Positions 1-6,143 of a stretch of DNA of 8,441 nucleotides are shown here, piece by piece. The notes below the pieces were generated by a model. The model did no database searches. It was not told where the DNA came from and was given only the letters and a program-made list of their open reading frames with translations. The position numbers were made by a program, and so were the translations under genes. This stretch comes from Sulfurimonas sp. GTDB taxonomy: Bacteria > Campylobacterota > Campylobacteria > Campylobacterales > Sulfurimonadaceae. Positions within the stretch are counted from its first letter, which is position 1, and each line of letters opens with the position of its first letter. The stretch covers positions 1 to 8,441 of the forward strand of contig QNZR01000245.1 in NCBI GenBank assembly GCA_003978475.1, read 5' to 3'.

Positions 1-13
1 TTTACATGTAAAT

Positions 14-2023
14 TTAAAAACGATAGGTTGCATTAACGTAAAGATAGCGACCGGGCTCGTTAATGAGCATCACCTCTTTGCTTGTTCCGTCGGTAATGAG
101 CGTCAAATCACTATAAGTATTGGTCACCGCATAGGTACGATCAAAGATATTATCGACACCTGCAGCCAATGAGATACCATGTCCAAAGTTGTGATCGACC
201 TTGAGATTAACGACCATATAGGAATCCAGCGGCTGTTCACCATTTTCTGCATCATAACGACTCCATGAAGTCGCACCAAAAGTCTCCAGCATAATTTTAG
301 AATCTTCCGCATACTCATAGTTAAAGGCGACATTGGCTTTTAACGGTGGAATTTCTGCCAGATTGGTGCCTGTTTGGGTGCGCAATGGATCCTCTTTTTT
401 ACCGCGCTGGTAGGCTACGCCAAAGTCAACATAGAAGATATCTGTGGCATAGATGGAGCCTGAAAGATCAAAACCGTAAATGGTGGCATCAATATTTTCA
501 TATCGGTTGAGCATTTTTGAAGCATTGTAGTAGATGTAGTCACTGAGCATGGAGTAGAATACTTTCGTACGCAAGGTGAGGTTTTCATAACGGTTCTCCA
601 TACCCAGATCAATCTCGCGATTCACTGTCGCATCTAAGTTCGGCGTTCCGATACTCCCGCCCATGGAGGATTTAAAGTAAAGCTCTTTCGGGTCGGGAAC
701 CCGTGAAGATTGTCCGACTCCCGCAAAAAACTGTAGACTCTCACTCATGTCGTACGTGGCAAATACATTGGCATTAAACCTATTGTAATCATTACCCGGT
801 GCTTCACCCGCGGTCGTGATTTGCGTATTGTCATAGCGCATTCCCGCAGTAACCGTTATGATGTCATAGCGTTTTTCCAGTTCCGCAAAAAGGCCTATAT
901 TGTCGGTATCGACATCGGGAATATTGGGTCTGCCTTCAGGATTGCGACCCGTTTGGGTATGGTACTGTCCATCCCAGTTCCGCCGACTCATGTCAATACC
1001 CACACGTACTTCGGTATTGTCGGTAATCTCCATCGTATTTTTAACTTTTACGCCGGCAATACTGCTCTGTAAATAACTGGTCACCGCACCCGTCATTGCC
1101 GCAGCTTCGGAGACGGCCATTTTTCGGTACAGGGTTGACATCGGATGTTCAACATAAGAGTAGTAGCCCAGGACAGAGAGCTCTTTGGAGTAATCCCCCA
1201 AATTCACGACAGTATATTTGGCATGAAACAGATCTGAATCGTCATAAAGTGCATCCATCTTGCTGCTTGGGTAAAGCACGTCGTCACTGCGATTGGCAGT
1301 ATAGCTCAACTCCAACTCCTGACGATCGCCAATGTCAATATACACTTTTCCCATCAAAGATTTTTTATTGTATGCCTCTGCATTGGCATACGTCTCCTGA
1401 TATGCCGTTCCTGCCAACGTCGGATGCAACACAATGTAGTTCTCTATCTGTTGGGAAAACGTATTGCCGTCTCCGTCTTTATACTGATCACTGCTCTCCG
1501 TCGATGCACTTAACAAAAGACGAATGTTTTGTATTCCGCCACTCACGGTTGCTGCTGCTTTTTTATAATTCCAACTTCCCATATTGAAACTCACCTCACC
1601 TGAGATCTCTTTCGTCGGCTTTTTTGTCGTGACATAAACCCCGCCGCTAAGCGTACCGAAATTCTCAACGTCATACGGTCCTTCAATAATTTTGATACCG
1701 CTAATATTGTTGGTCATAATATGCGACGTCGGCGGATCCATACGATTCGGACATCCACCGTAAATTTTTCCCCCATCAACCAATACGTTAATATTGTCTT
1801 TTTTCTGACCACGTAAAATAATATCATTGGCAATGCCACTGCGGCGTACCAAAGAAATATTGGGTATCTTCTGCACCAATGCCTCTGCCAGATCCGCAGA
1901 CTTGACCTCATCACCGCTGACATCTTCTAAAACCGTTGCTTCAATATCGATGGTTTCCATGGTGACATCTGAAGCATGTAACATTGTGATACACGCTATT
2001 GAAAGATACAGTATTTTATTCAT
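14..2023 (-). CDS. oprC: TonB-dependent outer-membrane copper receptor, OprC/NosA family
   Basis: This 669-residue protein is a complete TonB-dependent receptor that would import copper across the outer membrane using TonB-ExbBD energy. Residues 1-17 form a Sec signal peptide, probably cut near LHA/SDV, followed by a TonB-box-like stretch (METIDIEAT, 22-30), a plug domain (about 35-140) and a beta-barrel ending in YRF, the usual C-terminal aromatic of outer-membrane barrels. The family hallmark is GGCPNRMDPPT at 89-99: Cys91 and Met95 make the CxxxM half of the copper site, and His293 and Met295 (EHPM) make the HxM half. Both halves match the site established for Pseudomonas OprC, so copper specificity is well supported. 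OprC is somewhat longer, about 720 residues. The ATG is preceded by a strong AAGGGGAG ribosome binding site. No other copper gene is visible nearby. The receptor family is certain; substrate identity rests on the motif. Confidence 0.93.
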   Translation of the reverse strand: MNKILYLSIACITMLHASDVTMETIDIEATVLEDVSGDEVKSADLAEALVQKIPNISLVRRSGIANDIILRGQKKDNINVLVDGGKIYGGCPNRMDPPTSHIMTNNISGIKIIEGPYDVENFGTLSGGVYVTTKKPTKEISGEVSFNMGSWNYKKAAATVSGGIQNIRLLLSASTESSDQYKDGDGNTFSQQIENYIVLHPTLAGTAYQETYANAEAYNKKSLMGKVYIDIGDRQELELSYTANRSDDVLYPSSKMDALYDDSDLFHAKYTVVNLGDYSKELSVLGYYSYVEHPMSTLYRKMAVSEAAAMTGAVTSYLQSSIAGVKVKNTMEITDNTEVRVGIDMSRRNWDGQYHTQTGRNPEGRPNIPDVDTDNIGLFAELEKRYDIITVTAGMRYDNTQITTAGEAPGNDYNRFNANVFATYDMSESLQFFAGVGQSSRVPDPKELYFKSSMGGSIGTPNLDATVNREIDLGMENRYENLTLRTKVFYSMLSDYIYYNASKMLNRYENIDATIYGFDLSGSIYATDIFYVDFGVAYQRGKKEDPLRTQTGTNLAEIPPLKANVAFNYEYAEDSKIMLETFGATSWSRYDAENGEQPLDSYMVVNLKVDHNFGHGISLAAGVDNIFDRTYAVTNTYSDLTLITDGTSKEVMLINEPGRYLYVNATYRF

Positions 2024-2026
2024 TAA

Positions 2027-2034
2027 CTCCCCTT
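2027..2034 (-). promoter_or_regulatory. Ribosome binding site of the copper receptor gene
   Basis: AAGGGGAG on the minus strand lies 3 bases before the ATG at 2023. It is a strong purine-rich Shine-Dalgarno sequence and supports that start, which also gives a proper signal peptide. Confidence 0.7.
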
Positions 2035-2060
2035 TGTATGCATAAAAAGTTATCTCATGA

Positions 2061-2066
2061 ACTATA
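2061..2066 (-). promoter_or_regulatory. Candidate -10 box for the copper receptor gene
   Basis: TATAGT on the minus strand matches the -10 consensus at 5 of 6 bases. It would start transcription near 2054, giving a leader of about 30 bases that includes the ribosome binding site. There is no clear -35 hexamer; the direct repeat at 2075-2091 sits there instead, as is common at activator-dependent promoters. This is an inference from position and sequence only. Confidence 0.35.
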
Positions 2067-2074
2067 GAATGAAA

Positions 2075-2091
2075 GTGTTACATCTGTGTTA
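2075..2091. repeat. Direct repeat GTGTTA-N5-GTGTTA, possible regulator site
   Basis: GTGTTA occurs at 2075-2080 and again at 2086-2091, an 11-base period (one helical turn). The pair lies 9-25 bases upstream of the candidate -10 of the copper receptor gene, where OmpR-family response regulators often bind. No regulator gene is in the window, and a hexamer pair can arise by chance. Confidence 0.35.
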
Positions 2092-2118
2092 AATCAAGCG
2101 GCGTTGTCTTTGAAAATG

Positions 2119-2124
2119 TATAAT
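2119..2124 (+). promoter_or_regulatory. Candidate -10 box for the small membrane ORF
   Basis: A perfect TATAAT lies 6 bases before the ATG at 2131, so transcription would begin at or next to the start codon and the mRNA would be leaderless. No -35 box is visible, which is not unusual for Campylobacterota sigma-70 promoters. There is also no Shine-Dalgarno sequence before the ATG. Confidence 0.4.
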
Positions 2125-2130
2125 AAGCCT

Positions 2131-2238
2131 ATGAAAAAAAGCGACAGGGTTCAGCGTATCATACTCATCATTCTGGCAATGTTGGCATCAGGCTACTTTT
2201 TGTACAGCGGGTTTGATCTGCTTTTCAATGCCCCGTAG
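2131..2238 (+). CDS. Possible 35-residue single-pass membrane protein
   Basis: A short reading frame starts with ATG and ends with TAG. It has a basic N terminus (MKKSDRVQR), one hydrophobic segment at about residues 10-26 (IILIILAMLASGYFLYS) and a short tail, the layout of a single-pass small membrane protein with its N terminus inside the cell. I do not recognise a family. It is divergent from the copper receptor gene across 107 bases, and its last 14 bases overlap the 3' end of the convergent EAL-HDOD gene. Support comes from the basic-then-hydrophobic composition and the TATAAT box just upstream; against it are its length and the lack of a ribosome binding site. It could be chance. If real, its position suggests a small membrane partner or regulator, but no function can be assigned. 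Confidence 0.45.
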   Translation: MKKSDRVQRIILIILAMLASGYFLYSGFDLLFNAP

Positions 2239-3454
2239 TGCCCTCTTTATAACTTTGTATCAGGCACTCGTTAAGCTCGTGTTGTGACATCCCCAAATGG
2301 GCAATAATGGCGGTCGTACGGTAGCTGTCGTTGTGCTCAATAGCACTTAAGAGCTGCAACAGCTCTCCAAAGTGTCCGCTTTTATTGACCAGAGCATCGG
2401 CAATATGATTGTCCAAATCCACCTCTTTAACAATCTCTTCAAAAGCACTTTGAAAGATCACTTCGGACATGGAGAGCAATCCTACCATATAGGCGACATG
2501 GATATTGGCATCATCCATGCCAATTTGACGTGCCAGAATACTCATTAAAATGGCGCGGTGGCAGGCATGATTCTGCAACTCCTGAACAAAAGGTTCCTGC
2601 TTGTGCTCACTGTCACTGGCATACACCATCAGCTCCAGCCAGCTTTGCAGTTTTTCACGACCGATAACGATCAGGGCCTGTTCAATTGAGGCAATCTTGT
2701 TTTGTGCAAATCCGTTGTGCATGTGAATAAATTTCAGCAGATTCAGGGTTAGATAGGGAGAGGTGTTGAAAATATCAATAATACGCTCCAGCTTGGCTTC
2801 AGACTCCAACAGGTAAATGATCAGCATCAGCAGGGAGCTTGGCGGTTCGATGTTATCTTTTCCAAAAAGTTCGGGTTTGCAGAAAAAGTAGCCCTGAAAC
2901 ATGTCCGCACCCTGATTTTTTGCCTCCTTGAATTCGGTATCACTCTCAATTTTCTCAGCAATCAGAGTAATATCTGTATCATGCAAAATACTCAGCCGCT
3001 CTTTAAATTCGATAATATCGGTACTGTATATTTTGACATAACTGACCCGCTGCATAATCTCTTTAAAGAGGTGAATGTTCATGGCATCACGATCATAATG
3101 GTTCAGAGCAAAAATGTACCCCTCTTTTTTGAGTTTGTCTATCCGTCGCAACAACTCCTCGTCAATGGTGGTCGTCTCCAGAATTTCCAAAATAAAATGT
3201 GACGGAGCAATGGAATTAATGATATTGCTCATCAAAATCTGTTTGTCAACTTTAATGTAGGCATATTTGCCGTCAACTAACGAATACAGCCCGATATAGT
3301 TTAAGGTATTGACCAACATCCGTGCCGTAGCATACATATTGTCATCAACACTGGTATGGCTGCTATCGGTACACCGATAGAAAAGCTCATACGCAAACAC
3401 TTCGCCCTCAGCCTGCAAAATCGGCTGCTTGGCAATATAGATAGATGACTCCAT
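2225..3454 (-). CDS. Degenerate EAL plus HDOD domain signalling protein (YuxH/CdgJ type)
   Basis: This cytoplasmic protein of 409 residues has an N-terminal EAL-like domain (about 4-200) and a C-terminal HDOD domain (about 205-395), the arrangement of YuxH/CdgJ proteins, which act in c-di-GMP-linked control of motility and related behaviour. Visible EAL-derived motifs are YEL (22-24), LEILE (89-93), AEKIES (166-171) and QGYFFCKP (187-194). The DDFG metal-binding loop is replaced by LNHYD near 117-121 and the lysine-aspartate motif is altered to VKIYSTD, so it probably does not hydrolyse c-di-GMP and may instead bind a ligand or protein. I chose the ATG at 3454; an in-frame TTG at 3469 would add five residues (MGGGP) that are in fact the ribosome binding site read as codons. 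The gene follows agmatine deiminase after 22 bases and is probably cotranscribed with it. Confidence 0.88.
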   Translation of the reverse strand: MESSIYIAKQPILQAEGEVFAYELFYRCTDSSHTSVDDNMYATARMLVNTLNYIGLYSLVDGKYAYIKVDKQILMSNIINSIAPSHFILEILETTTIDEELLRRIDKLKKEGYIFALNHYDRDAMNIHLFKEIMQRVSYVKIYSTDIIEFKERLSILHDTDITLIAEKIESDTEFKEAKNQGADMFQGYFFCKPELFGKDNIEPPSSLLMLIIYLLESEAKLERIIDIFNTSPYLTLNLLKFIHMHNGFAQNKIASIEQALIVIGREKLQSWLELMVYASDSEHKQEPFVQELQNHACHRAILMSILARQIGMDDANIHVAYMVGLLSMSEVIFQSAFEEIVKEVDLDNHIADALVNKSGHFGELLQLLSAIEHNDSYRTTAIIAHLGMSQHELNECLIQSYKEGTTGH

Positions 3455-3468
3455 GGGACCCCCTCCCA
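3454..3468 (-). promoter_or_regulatory. Hairpin enclosing the ribosome binding site of the EAL-HDOD gene
   Basis: On the mRNA strand TGGGA-GGGGG-TCCCA forms a perfect 5-bp stem with a five-G loop. The Shine-Dalgarno core GGGAGG lies in the 5' stem and loop, and the last stem base is the A of the ATG. Folding would limit ribosome access, so it could tune translation or be a binding site for a protein or RNA. The stem is short, so the effect is uncertain. Confidence 0.4.
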
Positions 3469-3476
3469 ATAAGACT

Positions 3477-4481
3477 TTAAACCATTATAGCTAATTTTTC
3501 ACAAAATTGCATTGAAATGCAGTGTAAAGATCCATGTTGCCGTATTAAAACGGAACAATCTACCCCTATAACCGTTCTTTCAGGGAAAAGCATTTTAAAA
3601 ATTGCCAGCGCCCTGGCATCATTGGCATCATTATAGGTTGGAACCATCACCGCACTGTTAAGCATAAGAAAATTGGCATAACTGCTCGGCAGGCGTGCAC
3701 CCTCATAATAAACAGGTGCCGTCATCGGCAAAGCGATCAGCCGATAGGGCTTGCCCTGTTGCGTTCTAAACTGTTTGAGCTCCTGCTCCATTTTCCCCAA
3801 CGCCTCATAGTGCTCGTCATCGGTATTGTCACATTGCAGATACACAATGGTTCGGGCATCAATAAAACGGGCAAGCATATCAACATGCGAATCGGTATCG
3901 TCACCGCGTAAATAGCCATGATGCAACCACAAGAACCGCTGAACCCCCAACTCCCGGGAGAGCAATGCTTCTATTGCTGCTTGTGTATAGTGCGGGTTTC
4001 GACTCGGATGCAGCAGACACTGCGCCGTTGTCAGCAGCGTTCCTTGACCGTCGCTCTCTATCGACCCCCCTTCAAGAACAAAATCAACCTGATGCATTGC
4101 GGCACGGTAGTGGGTACGAAGCGCGGCATTCATCGCATTGTCACGGGTAGCCTCAAACTTGTTGCCCCATCCGTTAAATGTAAAATCCAACAACACTACC
4201 TCGCCCTCTTCTTCGACACAAATAACACTGCAATCACGAGCCCAGGTATCATCGCTCCGGTACGTCACAAACCAAAGATTGTCATGGCAGCTAAAGAACC
4301 GCTTGACCCGTTCGCGGTCATCACAGACAATCACACACGGCTCATAATGCCGAATGCTCTCAATGATGCTGACAAAACAGGTGCAAGCTTCATCCAGATA
4401 AGTGCTCCAGGCACTCTGTTCATGAGGAAATATCACTTGAATACACCGCTGTTTCTCAAACTCTGCAGGCCACCGTCTCAT
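3477..4481 (-). CDS. aguA: Agmatine deiminase (peptidyl-arginine deiminase family)
   Basis: The 334-residue enzyme converts agmatine to N-carbamoylputrescine and ammonia, a cytoplasmic step of putrescine synthesis from arginine. Family motifs occur in order: DDTWARD (77-83), NGWGNKF (103-109), LEGGSIESDG (136-145) with the following TAQCLL and RNP, GDDTDSHVD (193-201) with His199, and the C-terminal GSLHC with the catalytic Cys321. All expected catalytic residues appear intact, and the length is slightly under the usual 340-370. I chose the ATG at 4481, which has AAAAGGAG eight bases upstream and gives an N terminus (MRRWPAEFEK) typical of the family. A longer start at 4520 would run into the divergent alanine racemase gene. 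The N-carbamoylputrescine hydrolase (AguB) that would follow in the pathway is not in the window. Confidence 0.93.
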   Translation of the reverse strand: MRRWPAEFEKQRCIQVIFPHEQSAWSTYLDEACTCFVSIIESIRHYEPCVIVCDDRERVKRFFSCHDNLWFVTYRSDDTWARDCSVICVEEEGEVVLLDFTFNGWGNKFEATRDNAMNAALRTHYRAAMHQVDFVLEGGSIESDGQGTLLTTAQCLLHPSRNPHYTQAAIEALLSRELGVQRFLWLHHGYLRGDDTDSHVDMLARFIDARTIVYLQCDNTDDEHYEALGKMEQELKQFRTQQGKPYRLIALPMTAPVYYEGARLPSSYANFLMLNSAVMVPTYNDANDARALAIFKMLFPERTVIGVDCSVLIRQHGSLHCISMQFCEKLAIMV

Positions 4482-4489
4482 CGTTAGCG

Positions 4490-4497
4490 CTCCTTTT
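4490..4497 (-). promoter_or_regulatory. Ribosome binding site of aguA
   Basis: AAAAGGAG on the minus strand lies 8 bases before the ATG at 4481. It decides the start in favour of 4481 over 4520. Its first base overlaps the extended -10 of the divergent alr promoter. Confidence 0.75.
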
Positions 4498-4505
4498 GCT
4501 ATAAT
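4497..4505 (+). promoter_or_regulatory. Extended -10 promoter of alr
   Basis: TGC-TATAAT is a perfect extended -10 element (TG at 4497-4498, TATAAT at 4500-4505). Only six bases separate it from the ATG at 4512, so the predicted transcription start falls on or beside the start codon. No good -35 is present, which the extended -10 could offset. Confidence 0.55.
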
Positions 4506-4511
4506 TCGCCT

Positions 4512-5528
4512 ATGGCACACATTATACTCAAGCGTTCATCATTTTTCCATAATCTCGACATCATCGCCGCTACTTGCGGTTCCAAAGAGAAAATTGCTCT
4601 GGTTCTTAAAGACAATGCTTACGGTCACGGTCTCATAGAGATGGCAACCCTCGCCGCGCAATACGGCATTACCAGGGCGGTCGTGCGTCATGTTCATGAA
4701 GCTAAAAGGGTTGCGGAGTATTTTGAGTATATTCTTATTTTAGCCGATACCACATACGCACCAAACCCAAAGTTTCACTACACCCTCAATGCCCTTGAGG
4801 ATATTGACAAACTGCCTGCACAGTGCAACGTAGAGCTTAAAGTCGATACTGGTATGCATCGCAACGGCATTGACGCCCGGGAACTCGAAGAGGCTTTTAC
4901 GCGTATAGCACAACGAAAACTTCGGCTTAAGGGGTTGTTCTCACACCACCGAAGTGCCGATACCCTGAGTTCGGAGTGGTTTTGGCAGCGGCACTGTTTT
5001 GAAAAGATTAAAGCACAGGCAAAGACCCTGCATCAACGCCATTCACATGAACCGCTCGCCTGCCACATCAGTAATTCTGCCGCACTCTTTCGCGAAGGAG
5101 CCTGCAACGATGCCATGGTACGCGTTGGTATTGCCGCATATGGTGTTTTGGAGCTTGACGCTACCCTGACCATGCCCCCGCTACAACCCGTACTCTCGTT
5201 ATATGCCGAAAAAATAAGTTCCAGAGTACTGCGCCCACACGAACGTATCGGCTACAACGGTACTTACACGGCAACCGAAAATCATGACGCTGCTACATAC
5301 AATATCGGCTACGCCGACGGTTTTATGCGCTGCTATGCACCGCAGTTTCGTACCCCCGAAGGCATTGCCGTCTTAGGGCGCATCTCCATGGACAACAGCA
5401 GCTTTGATACCACCAAAGAAACACTGCTCCTCTTTGATGATGCTCGGGTGGCTGCACGTGCCGGAGGCACCATCACCTATGAGGTTCTCAGTGCACTCAA
5501 AGCAGATTTGCAACGGCATATTGTCTAA
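4512..5528 (+). CDS. alr: Alanine racemase
   Basis: This 338-residue pyridoxal-phosphate enzyme interconverts L- and D-alanine, supplying D-alanine for peptidoglycan. The PLP lysine is Lys33 in LVLKDNAYGHG (30-40), and the second catalytic base is Tyr248 in RIGYNGTY. TGMHRNG (113-119), GRISMD (289-294) and the terminal ITYEVLSAL also match the family. Both N-terminal barrel and C-terminal beta domains are present, though at 338 residues it is a little shorter than the usual 355-375. The N terminus (ILKRSSFFHNL) aligns with the normal family start, so the ATG at 4512 is right although no Shine-Dalgarno sequence precedes it. The gene is divergent from aguA and its stop codon overlaps the stop of the convergent downstream gene by four bases. 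Confidence 0.95.
   Translation: MAHIILKRSSFFHNLDIIAATCGSKEKIALVLKDNAYGHGLIEMATLAAQYGITRAVVRHVHEAKRVAEYFEYILILADTTYAPNPKFHYTLNALEDIDKLPAQCNVELKVDTGMHRNGIDARELEEAFTRIAQRKLRLKGLFSHHRSADTLSSEWFWQRHCFEKIKAQAKTLHQRHSHEPLACHISNSAALFREGACNDAMVRVGIAAYGVLELDATLTMPPLQPVLSLYAEKISSRVLRPHERIGYNGTYTATENHDAATYNIGYADGFMRCYAPQFRTPEGIAVLGRISMDNSSFDTTKETLLLFDDARVAARAGGTITYEVLSALKADLQRHIV
4521..4526 (-). promoter_or_regulatory. Candidate -10 box of aguA, inside the alr coding start
   Basis: TATAAT on the minus strand lies within alr codons 4-5. A TGGAAA hexamer (4 of 6 matches to TTGACA) is 17 bases upstream at 4544-4549. Transcription would start near 4514, giving aguA a leader of about 33 bases that contains its ribosome binding site. 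The start points of aguA and alr would then be about two bases apart, with the promoters facing each other. Confidence 0.5.
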
Positions 5529-5917
5529 GCGCTCACACGAATAACAGCCTCGGGAAACGCCACGCCGTCAATGCCCTCATATGCCATAGTTTCTATATCG
5601 CGTTCGTCATCAATCCGGGCAATGATTTTTGCATCAAACAGGTACGTCTCGGCAATATTTTGCGCCTCTTTTGCCAGGGAGGTTGAGAGCATGATATACG
5701 CCGCACCGAAATTTTCAGCATAAATCAACTCCCGAACACTCCTCACATCTACGGCAAAACGCAGCGCGTTGTGTTGCAGATGGTTCAATATATCAAGATG
5801 ATTTTCATCGAACACGACATAAAGAAGCGCATTCGCGGGCGTATGGAGGATGGCGGCAATATCTTCAATATGGTAAAAACGCTCCGAGGCAATAAAACGG
5901 TGTCCAAACAACAGCAT
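5525..5917 (-). CDS. Small RCK/TrkA-N-like protein of unknown function
   Basis: I do not recognise a named family for this 130-residue protein. From about residue 31 it resembles the second half of a TrkA-N (RCK) nucleotide-binding domain: a strand ending in FDEN (36-39), an alternating strand-helix pattern, AAYIMLST (72-79), then AKIIARIDD (96-104) and a closing EGIDGVAFPE (114-123), like the ADAVI...KIIAR...GAD-V-PE progression of potassium-channel regulatory domains. The glycine-rich GxGxxG loop at the start of such domains is absent; residues 1-30 (MLLFGHRFI...) are different, so NAD binding is doubtful. I chose the ATG at 5917, two bases after the stop of the preceding gene, which suggests translational coupling; a GTG at 5935 would overlap that gene. 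It is last in the rsmG operon and its stop overlaps the alr stop. Confidence 0.75.
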   Translation of the reverse strand: MLLFGHRFIASERFYHIEDIAAILHTPANALLYVVFDENHLDILNHLQHNALRFAVDVRSVRELIYAENFGAAYIMLSTSLAKEAQNIAETYLFDAKIIARIDDERDIETMAYEGIDGVAFPEAVIRVSA

Positions 5918-5919
5918 CG

Positions 5920-6132
5920 CTAAGCGTCCAGACACTCTTGTGAACAGTAGTAGCGGCGCTCTTTGATAAACGCCTCACTGACACTGCAAAAGGTTCCGCA
6001 TACCGTACATTCGACCAGCTCACTGCTCTGCTCTTTCTTTGTCGGTTTCTCTGCCTTTAGCATCGGTTTTTTCTTAATAAAAAAATAGTATATTCCTACT
6101 ACTACCGCAATGACCAGTAACCATTTCAACAT
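5920..6132 (-). CDS. PP0621-type small membrane-anchored cysteine-cluster protein
   Basis: The protein has 70 residues. Residues 3-19 form a single membrane helix (KWLLVIAVVVGIYYFFI) followed by a lysine-rich linker (20-33) and a C-terminal cysteine cluster: CTVC (42-45), an extra Cys49, and CSQEC (63-67). Two pairs, C42/C45 and C63/C67, look like a compact zinc-binding knuckle of zinc-ribbon or treble-clef type, presumably in the cytoplasm. This matches the small family often annotated as PP0621-like; its function is not established. It sits 11 bases after rsmG with a purine-rich GGGAGAAGAGAG leader as ribosome binding site, and two bases before the next gene, so the three genes are surely cotranscribed. 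Confidence 0.8.
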   Translation of the reverse strand: MLKWLLVIAVVVGIYYFFIKKKPMLKAEKPTKKEQSSELVECTVCGTFCSVSEAFIKERRYYCSQECLDA

Positions 6133-6143
6133 CTCTCTTCTCC

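Noticed and set aside
1096..1587. 163-residue plus-strand frame inside the copper receptor gene
   Set aside because: It is a shadow frame: no ribosome binding site, low-complexity unlike any family, and it lies wholly within a certain gene on the other strand.
2237..2268. Inverted repeat AGTGCC ... GGCACT as a terminator after the small ORF
   Set aside because: The arms are 6 bases with a 20-base loop, there is no T run after it, and it lies inside the EAL-HDOD coding region; more likely chance.
3452..3469. TTG start at 3469 for the EAL-HDOD gene
   Set aside because: It would make the Shine-Dalgarno sequence part of the protein (GGGP), while the ATG at 3454 has that sequence at ideal spacing.
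3918..4487. 189-residue plus-strand frame opposite agmatine deiminase
   Set aside because: The opposite strand encodes a well-supported enzyme with all its motifs; this frame has no recognisable domain or start signal.
4479..4520. Upstream start at 4520 for agmatine deiminase
   Set aside because: It would overlap the alr start and add 13 residues not typical of the family; the ATG at 4481 has a strong AAAAGGAG site.
5915..5935. GTG start at 5935 for the RCK-like protein
   Set aside because: It would overlap the end of the preceding gene by 16 bases; the ATG at 5917 begins two bases after that gene's stop, a common coupling arrangement.
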